Positions 1 through 9,100 of a DNA stretch of 30,565 bases are shown here, piece after piece. A program made the position numbers and the translations under genes. The stretch is from Ophiothrix spiculata. Lineage: Eukaryota; Echinodermata; Ophiuroidea; Amphilepidida; Ophiotrichidae. Below the pieces are notes generated by a model that made no database searches, was not told the DNA's origin, and saw only the letters and a list, made by a program, of their open reading frames with translations. Within the stretch, counting starts at the first letter, position 1, and every line of letters starts with the position of its first letter. Location: the NCBI GenBank assembly GCA_000969725.1, contig JXSR01S011384.1. One strand, given 5' to 3'.

Positions 1-162
1 GACTTCTCTGATGATAGCTATGTGAAATATCAACTGAACGAGGGTAATCTGGCTCTGGATGAGAGAGAAGCTAATTATCAGATCATGATCAGAACAAGAG
101 AAAAACAAGGCCTAATATGGACTATCAGTAACCAGAATGGGCTGGAATTCACAACATTAGAG
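1..162 (+). CDS. Cadherin exon: first part of laminin G domain (5' end cut by window)
   Basis: The reading frame is open from base 1 and starts [12 protein letters not shown]. It continues with [20 protein letters not shown], the typical beginning of a laminin G fold: a 'F-x-G/D-D-S-Y' strand, then an 'I-x-I-R-T-R...G-L-I' strand. The exon ends at TTA GAG followed by the donor GTGAGT at 163, phase 0. The true exon start is outside the window, so no start codon is expected here. The next exon at 1072 continues the same domain in frame. Confidence 0.88.
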
Positions 163-3100
163 GTGAGTGTAGGGCTCTTATACAGCATGCTATCAATGAA
201 TGAGGTTCTATGAAATACTCCTTGGGTCCTTAAAAAGTTTAGGAATATTGAAAGCTCTGTGCGGGAATGGAAGACATGCTACTTGTCTTCACAACACTAG
301 GCTCTATGAACACCTATGTGCTTGAATGTTGTTGTTGGGTTTTTATTTAATATTCGGTATTTCTAGCTGCAGCAATGAAAAGTTCAGCCATATTGCTTGT
401 CCCTTAGCTCCTTGAAAAGTTGAGACACGCTTTACTCTTTGATCTGTTTTACTCACCTATATTCCTCCCCGCACTTTACGTTACGGCTCTTAAAGGATTC
501 TCAAGGTACCAAACTCAGATCTCACATCTGCCGATGAGCGTTTATTTCGGTTTCAATGCCCCACTGTTTGGAATTCACTCCCAAACAACATCTGTAACAT
601 ATCCTCTCTCAGTCAATTTAAATCCGAATTAAAAACCCATCTCTTCCGTCAGGCTTTTCCCGTTTCTTAATTTTTCGTTGTGTTTGTCCTTGTTCATTGT
701 TCCTGTTTTCACGCGCTTCAAGATCCTTTCGGATGATTTTTGCGCATTATAAGAACGCCAAATTATTATTATTATTACTTCTTGAGATCACAAATTACAT
801 GAAGGGGTAATGAATATTACATAAGCTTCTTGATCCTTGAAAAGTTACCCATACTTTCTACTCCTTGGCTCCATTAAAAGTTAGACATACAGTCACCCCT
901 TGGGGCCATGAATCCAAATGTATTGAATATTGCCAACTTCTAAATCCATGGAAAGCTATATACGGCTTGTTGCTTTTGTCCATGAAAAGTTCCAATTTTG
1001 TGATGAAGTAAAAACAATATTATATTGGAATTAATCATATTTTTAAAATATCTTTTCATTTCACTTATCAGCTTACTGGTGGTACATTAAGAGCACGTTG
1101 GAATTTGGGTGATGGAGAAATCAAAGCTCATCTGGACCAATTCCAAATAGATAATGGGGAATGGCATACCATCCATTTCACTCGTTACGATAACTTTGTC
1201 ACAATCAAGATCGATGGTGGCGGCGGTGTACGGCAGATTGAGAACCGTGAGAGTACACACAACACACTGAGAGTAGACCCTAATAGTTTGATGGTTGGTG
1301 CTTTTGTACAACGTGCGGTAGAAATCACACAGAATTTTGTGGGTAAGTTGTGAAATTTTGTCACTTAGTAGACATGAATACTGCGGTATAATTCCATTGG
1401 TCAATAGCCGATAAAGGATATATCTTTATCACTCGGTAGATTTCAAAATTCTATGTGATATGAAATTCTCCACGCGATATGAAAAAGTATTGTCATTCCT
1501 TTTGGAATATACATTTGAATTACACAGCACTTGATTGTAAAGGCAAGAGAGAAAATATTTTCTTGTACTTACTGGACACAAATAGGATAACTAATTGTAA
1601 CATAATAAAGAGTCACGCAATATTATTATGTGTCAGATTTATTTCTCACAATATATATCATGCTTATTTATTCATACAAAGTTTTAAAAAAATTTCATTG
1701 GTACCCATAGCGTATATATGTGATGACTCACCCCAAAAAGGGGGACTTTGGAACAGAACACTTTTCGAGAAACTGATGAAAATAGGCAGCAAAAAATTAA
1801 GAAAATAAGAAGAATTTCCAGCAGATTTTTCTGTTGTAAAATTTGATCGCCTTGATCAATTTCAACAAGTAAGGTGTCATTTTAAAGCTTATAAAATGCT
1901 GTAACAGATGAAATGATAAAATCAAAATTGATATCATCTTCAGAGTCCCCCCCCCCCCTTTGGGGTAAGCCATCACATATTTACTTGCTTGCAGTACTGC
2001 ATGCTGCTATTTAGATGATGTTGATTGATATTTCAAGTTTGGATAAAGATTTTGAACCACTTTGTCAGTGACCTTCATGTTTTTGATAAACTTGCTCGTT
2101 TTCTTCCAGGTTGTATGAACGATCCTCGCATCAATAACAACTATCTAGGATTCATTGAAGATACCAACTATGCAACACCACTTCCATCTGATGGTGTGTC
2201 GGCAGGATGCCCGTCAGACTCGTGTGCCGATGACCCTTGCCCTCTGCCGTTTGTTTGCATTGATTTGTGGAGAAAATATGAATGCAGGTAAAACTTGCAC
2301 TGTTAAAATTTGCTTATTATATTTGTAAACTGTTGTGGTACTTTGACTCTAAAGCAAATATATTTTATTGCCGTAGCCAATGAAGGACGTTCAAAATAAA
2401 GAAAAAGTTGTCGCTTCTTTCTTTAAAAGGGTTAAGGACAAGTCACTTCTGGTTTGGCCTGTATAAGATGATTTCATTTTGTCTCAAAGTTTGACTTTTC
2501 AAAAATTAAAGACACATCACTTTAGAATGATTTTGTTCATCTCATATACTTTCAGAAGGTTTTTTTCAAAGGGTTAAAGAGACATCACATTTCAGGCTTT
2601 CTAGAATAATTTTGTTTGTCTCAAATACTTTTCTGGCTTTTTTCAACGGGTTGGAGTCATATCACTTCAGGCTGTATAAAGTGATTTCTGTCTCAAACTT
2701 TTAGTTTGCCAAAAACAAACTTCAAATCTAATAATTGATTTTTTTAAAAGTAATATAACCAAATGTAAATGAACTTCAATTTGTGAGATTTCATTTCATT
2801 GAATGGACAAGGTGTAGAATCTGACGGGACTTAATACTTCGTATACTACAGTTAATAAAAAGCATGTTTTCTGCGCCATGGTTTAGGTGAATGCACATAT
2901 GAAGAGTTTGTTTCCAAAAGGGCCTAAATCCACTTTTCATAGTTCTGTGAAAATTAGCAAAAACTTATTCCTTGTTATGGTAAAATCATTTTCAAGTTTT
3001 TACTGCATTAAATGTTAGGCGTTAGCACTCTGACAAAACTGAAACCACTCACAGAAATCAGAGCTTTATAATATATATTTTTATAGAGAGTTTTATTTTT

Positions 3101-6100
3101 ACTATGAAGTGGATTTAGGCCCTTTTGGAAATAAACTATGGATTTAGGCCCTTTTGGAAACAAACTGAGATTTTTGTGCACTGGCAAGTTAAATTAAAGC
3201 AAGTTCTGGGAAAAATAGTTTGGTTTCATGAAATTACCACTATAGTACTACATTATGGCACCAATAACTAAATTTTTACCCAATGTTAATTTTTGTTCTT
3301 TTTTGGGATGCTTTCTTCATTTAGAGTTCATTCCAAAAGGGCCTAAATCCATCTAAAAAATCAGCAAACGGATAATTTCTTGTCATGTTTAATTTATTTT
3401 TGAGTTTTTACTGCTTCACAAGTTAGGGATTGTTTACTTTTTATTGAGAGGTTTGTTTACACCCTAAAATGGATTTAGGCCCTTTTGGAAACAAACTAAA
3501 GTGGATTTAAGCCCTTTTGGAAACAAACACAGATTTTTGTGTACTGGTAAACTCTATGAAAGCAACTTTTAAAAAATGGCTTGGTTCCTTTAAACTACTA
3601 CTATAGTACTACACTATGGCACCAATAACTCAATTTTGACCAAAAGTGGATTTAGGCCCTTTTGGAAACAAACTCTTCATATACTACTTGTGATAAGATC
3701 TATCTGTTTCTGCATGTCAGGATCAAAATAAGTGCTTGCAAAATTTTGTGAATTAGTTGCCTACAAAATTAAATGTATGTTTAAATGTAAACACTAAAAC
3801 TATTGGAGCTATGCATTTCTATATTTTAATAATGAATGCATGATTTTCATATTTTAATGTTATTTTAATTGTATTTTTTTCTTAAATTTTGTGAGTATTT
3901 TCTCACCCACCGAGTTTTAATTTTTGGTTGTTTTCTACTCGTGTGATTTTTTCTCATGATATAAATCTATAAGTTATTCTGTAAGTTAATGTAATATTTG
4001 ATAAAATACTTTCAACCTAGAGTGTTTGATATTATGAACATGTTTACAATGAACTTTAACCTGATAACCCATGACCTTTACCCCCTAGGTGCCCAAATGG
4101 TCAAGAGCAGATTGGTAACGAATGTATTGACATTGACGAGTGCGCATCACAACCTTGCTTAAACGGAGGTACCTGTATTAACGAAGATAACGGATTCTCG
4201 TGCGAATGCCCGGATGGATGGGAAGGATACGTCTGCGAAGCCGCAGCGATCCCCGTCGTAGCACCCAACCTTACGTTTAGTATCGGTGCTATTATTGCCA
4301 TTTTAGCCGCTCTGTTGATAATTCTTAGTGAGTACTAACCAAACTGTGTTCTGTTTTTTCTCTCCACATGCATTCTGTTTCTTTGATTTGTTTTCATGCT
4401 TTCAAATATAAAATTCACATCATGGCATACGTAGATGCAAAGATGGAGAGGAGAAAGTCGGTAACAATTGTAACATGATCAATGAATGCGCGTCCAGTCC
4501 GTGTAGAAACGGAGGCCGTTGTTGGGATGAAATGAATAAATTTAGATGTGTGTGCAAAGCGGGTTGGAAAGGAACGTTCTGCGAGATAGAACAACGACCT
4601 GTGGTGAAACCGCCACTCAAGTTTAGCGTGGGCGCAATTATCGCTATACTTGTCTGTCTCTTGCTTATATTAAGTAAGTACAGGAATGATTTGTCTTATC
4701 AGGAAAGTCTTTCCCTTTCCTGGTCTTATGATGCTTGCTCATCCTTCCACATTTATCATTTTTATTGATTAGTTTTTGCCTATTTTGATCCCCAATCAGT
4801 CTTGGTATTGGTGTTTATGTATTTATTTACCTTTCTAAGGTCACTCCAATATTTACTTTTATTTTATCGAAACATTTTGGTTTTGGGCATAAAATAAGGT
4901 TATAGAATCTACTTGCTAAAACATTTGCTGGAAAATTATATTCAAAGAGATGATACTAAGTGCTTTTAAACAAATCCAAATGTTTCAAAAAGAACTTTTT
5001 AACATATTACAAAAATGACATAGCTTTGGTTTTTTAATTGCATGAGGACAGTAATAAGTATTAATTTCTCTTATCGGTTTTAAAATATTACAAAAAATGA
5101 CATAGCTTTGGTTTTTAATTGCATGAGGACGGTAATAAGTATTAATTTCTCTTATCCGTTTTAACATATTACAAAAAATGACATAGCTTTGGTTTTGAAT
5201 TGCATGAGGACGGTAATAAGTATTCATTTCTCTTATCCGTTTTCTCATTCCTTAATTATTTATTTTCAAATTTGATATGCTTTCCTATTTTATGATATAA
5301 TTGTCTCCCTTGTGAACACCTATGTTTATACGTTTAACCTTTATACGTATGTTCTATAAATTTGGATTAGTATGTTGAGGTATGCTTGTGTCACCCTACT
5401 AATTCCATTTTATCTAAATTTAAGTGCTTATTTAGTGATCATCACAAAGAGCTTTAAATTGATTCTGTTCCCAGTAGAATACCTTCAGCTGCCATACATT
5501 TAGCCTGTTCAAGTTTGTTTCAAGTTATCTCATTAACGGACAAAGGGTTTAGTTTACAAAAATTGTAAATGACAAAAGAAGTATCAAATTAATCTTACCG
5601 CACAAAAGACGCCTGTCAATCAAAGTATGGGATAGGCTATTGTCTTTGACAAAAGCAAAAATCCCTGGCCGTCTTAGTTGTACTTTTTCACATGTAAACA
5701 CAAAAGGATTGTTACGGATTGCAATTTCTCAAGTGGGGATTATCTATACTTATTGACTCCAGTGAATAGAATAAGTAATGGGTTAACAAAATATTTTACA
5801 AAATGCATTGTTATGCACGGACAGAACATTTGAACTCAAGCAAAGTATGGGTTTATGAAGCAATCAAGATTAAATTGTTCTGCCCATAGATTAAAGAAAG
5901 TACAGATAGGGAACAGGGCTATTTGCATTCTTAAAAATATTACTAAGTTAAGAGATTGCGCCACGCTTGAAACGACAGTGCGTTGTGACCCAGTTGTGCA
6001 TTCTGTCACACGCTACAATTACTTGATCGCAACGCAATACCCATCTTACGTATTACTGCCAAATTATGCGTACGCAAGCAATGTCACTTGACTGGCAAAT

Positions 6101-9100
6101 AAACTCTGCACCATAAGTTCTTACCCATGATTTCGACACACCTAAAGATGAATTAAATTAATTTTTTCTGATAATTTTTGGCACATCAATCAAGTCTCAT
6201 CGATTTGTAATCAGAATGTATCAAGTTCTTTAAGATGCGATACCGATTTGCAAAGAACGGATGATTTTAAAAATTTACCTCTGAATTATATTGCAATTCT
6301 CAGTCAAAGTCCCCTCCATTGCTGTAATACAGTTCTGTCCAAGGGCTTATACTTTCAGAAGTAGCAGGGCTCACAACCCACTGATTTTGAGTCCTGTGCA
6401 ATTCCACTAGATACACTTTACATGTTAAGTAACAAATGAAATCTTAATTTAAGAGTTTAGATTGAGCAAGTAGCATTTTCTGAAATAAAATCAACTTTCA
6501 TAAAATCTGTGAATGTAAAGCAAATGGGTGTTGCTCAATCTCCTTTAACAAATACTTCATTTGGCTAAAATATACTTGGTATACTATCTGCACTTCCGAG
6601 GCTAGTACCAGATATAAGAAGGGGTTAATGCAAATATATGGTAGCAGTTTTAAATTCGATTAACCTGCATGACCATTATATTTAATCTCCCTAAATGTGC
6701 TTACATATTGCATCAGTTGTAACTTTATTCCCTGTTTATTCTCAATGTTATATGACTAAAAGTGATTAATAAGAGCACATTGAAGACCCTAATATTCTAC
6801 CGCTACGCTTGCCGGTGCTCCATCACCTAGTTAGCCTTTGTAATAATTTTAAACCTTGCCTTTTTCCTCAAATCATGCTTGCCAAAACACACCTTAATTT
6901 CTCTACCTTTTTGTTCTGAAATTCCACAGTCTATTTGAATATGAATATTAATGATCCATGAACTTACCAAATATTTTTATATTTATATTCAAATGCACCT
7001 AAATGTCTAGTATTTTATTAATCTTCACTTAAGCGTAGTGATATTAGGGTGCTTGTTTATTGGTCTCGTAGAAGATTTATGCATGGTTCTTTTAGAGAAA
7101 AACCATTGGAATCCCAATATTTGCTATATATCCATGATACTGTAAAACACTTCAATTTTGCGAATTTGAAATTTGGGGTGATATGTATGTCTTCCGAATT
7201 CAGAAGGCCATATATTATCTTCTATGTTCCTGTCAAAATATTACTTTAATACCTTTAAAATCTGCATGAAAAAAGGCTCCACACATGATGTTTAAAAACA
7301 ATAGTAAAAGTAAACAGCCATGTTGCAGAAATAAATCAAAACTTTTACGAACAAACCACCATTCAATGGACACTGCATACTAGTATCAACAAACAGCAAA
7401 CTTCGACTGCCGACCAGCCAGACTGCTTTGTTTACAAAATGGATCATTCCATTACAAGATAGGGGTGAGCATCAGTAGATCGTCTGGCATAAAAACAAAG
7501 TGTTTTCACACATGTAAAAGAGCTCCAGGCCATTTCTCAATAAACAAACATGAACTTGGACAATATTTTAGCGAGGATTTAATTTCGCGAATTCTTTTCC
7601 CTCACGAAATTAAATACCTCGCGAAATTAACATGTTTTACAGTAATTGAAATGTCATTGGTAGTCTTATATATTCGTGATATGAATATGAACAAAAAATT
7701 GATAGTTGAAAATGTAAAATTGGTAGAGCTTTACATGATTCACTCCAGCAAACCACCGTTGGCTAGGCAAAGGTCAAGAACACTTCCAACTAACCATTTA
7801 TACCGTTTTCTCCCTCCCGTTTCAGTTCTACTGATAGCTTTTGTCATGTACAAGCGTAACAATGACCGCAAGCAAGCCCTAGCTTTTGCCATCGACCCCG
7901 AAGATGACATCCGGGAGAATTTCATCAATTATAACGAAGAAGGCGGCGGAGAAGAAGACCACGATGCCTACAATGTTGACACCTTGAAAAAACCTGTAGA
8001 TACGGTTAGCGAGGGTAGCGTAGAACCAACCAGAATTGTGCCCACAGAACAGAAGCCTACCAGGACTGCACCTAGAGCAATGGGTGAGTACATTACAAAA
8101 GTTATTGTACTTTGAGTTAGGAAAATTTGATGATTTAAGAAAGCAAGATTAATAGAAGAAACTATAAGACCCCATATTTTGGCGCTATGGAAAATGGACA
8201 AAAATAATGGAAATGGGAAGAGTAAAAGAACTTTAGAGGGGCATTGGACAAGTTCAGCATCATCCCCAAACTTTTCACCAATCAATTTGAGATTTTTGAA
8301 TCATTTGAAGTATTAGCAGTAATAATGACAGTATGCAAAGTTTCATTGTCAAATGCAAACCCTATATATCAAAATGTTTAGATATTCTTTTATTTTTAAT
8401 TATCGTTGTCGACAACGATAAATGCTGCCCTTTGTAGGTGAATTTGTAAAATTGGCTTTTTCAGGAAATCTAATGCAAACTCCAAATTTCTTTTGATTTA
8501 TCTTCAATCTATGATGTGAAAGGAATGTTTTACAAACAAATATTTGACTCTTTCTTGATATATAGCATCAATAAATAAGTTTATACCCCGCAGATCAACA
8601 AACAGAATAACATTATTTTTTAGGACTTTTCTGAAGGTTTTGATCAACATTTTTCAGATATCTGGTAATTAATTGACTGTTATTTTATAACATATGAAGT
8701 ATAAATCATCTAGAAATAAAATTTCAAAATTTTGTCCAATGCCCCTTTAAAATCTCTAGTAATTTAGAAAAAAAGCAAATATTTTTAAAAATGTCTAAGA
8801 TCAGTCCAAAAGTAAATAATATCTTTATTATAAGCATAAGAGTAAAGTTTACCCAACCCTCTCAGTTGTCTTTCTCACTACCCTCTTGACTACGGCTGTA
8901 TCACTTCACTTCGGCTGACAGGGTCACCAAGTAAGTAAGGTTAGCTAAAATTTGATTCAATTAGCTAAAATTTGAGTTGTAAAATCTTGCAATGTTTATA
9001 AGTGAACGTTGAAATTAAGATTACATTTGGAATTAATACGGATATGAAAATTATGTCTTTATCTGCAGGAGAGGAACCCAATGTTGGGGATTTCATCAAC

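Larger units (their letters stand above)
2288..4088 (+). other. Cadherin intron 3
   Basis: This 1801-bp intron runs from donor GTAAAA to acceptor CCTTTACCCCCTAG, which has a strong pyrimidine tract. It contains a degenerate tandem repeat (2425-2705) and a 785-bp inverted-repeat element (2898-3682). The part 3683-4088 is AT-rich without visible coding or repeat structure. Confidence 0.75.
4674..7825 (+). other. Cadherin intron before the cytoplasmic exons
   Basis: This 3152-bp intron runs from donor GTAAGT to acceptor TTTTCTCCCTCCCGTTTCAG, a long and strong pyrimidine tract. It holds an 81-bp tandem triplication (4999-5243) and a TIR element (7138-7644). I see no coding signal, RNA gene or clear repeat in 5250-7137. 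The open frame that precedes 7826 in the same frame (from 7465) comes from the TIR element and intron, not from the gene. Confidence 0.7.

Noticed and set aside
1087..1404. Minus-strand 105-codon open frame
   Set aside because: It is the antisense shadow of the laminin G exon, which has clear family motifs, on the plus strand.
4420..4620. Minus-strand open frames opposite the two alternative cadherin exons (also 4101-4301)
   Set aside because: They exist because the duplicated exons are open on both strands; the plus strand carries the EGF cysteines and the transmembrane helix.
4985..5248. Minus-strand ORF with three internal protein repeats
   Set aside because: The repeats reflect an 81-bp (27-codon) tandem DNA repeat in an intron; no splice context or family resemblance.
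7465..7825. Open frame continuous with the cadherin cytoplasmic exon, suggesting a longer exon
   Set aside because: It overlaps the TIR element 7138-7644 and lacks any cadherin resemblance. A strong acceptor at 7825 and continuity of the transmembrane helix place the exon start at 7826.
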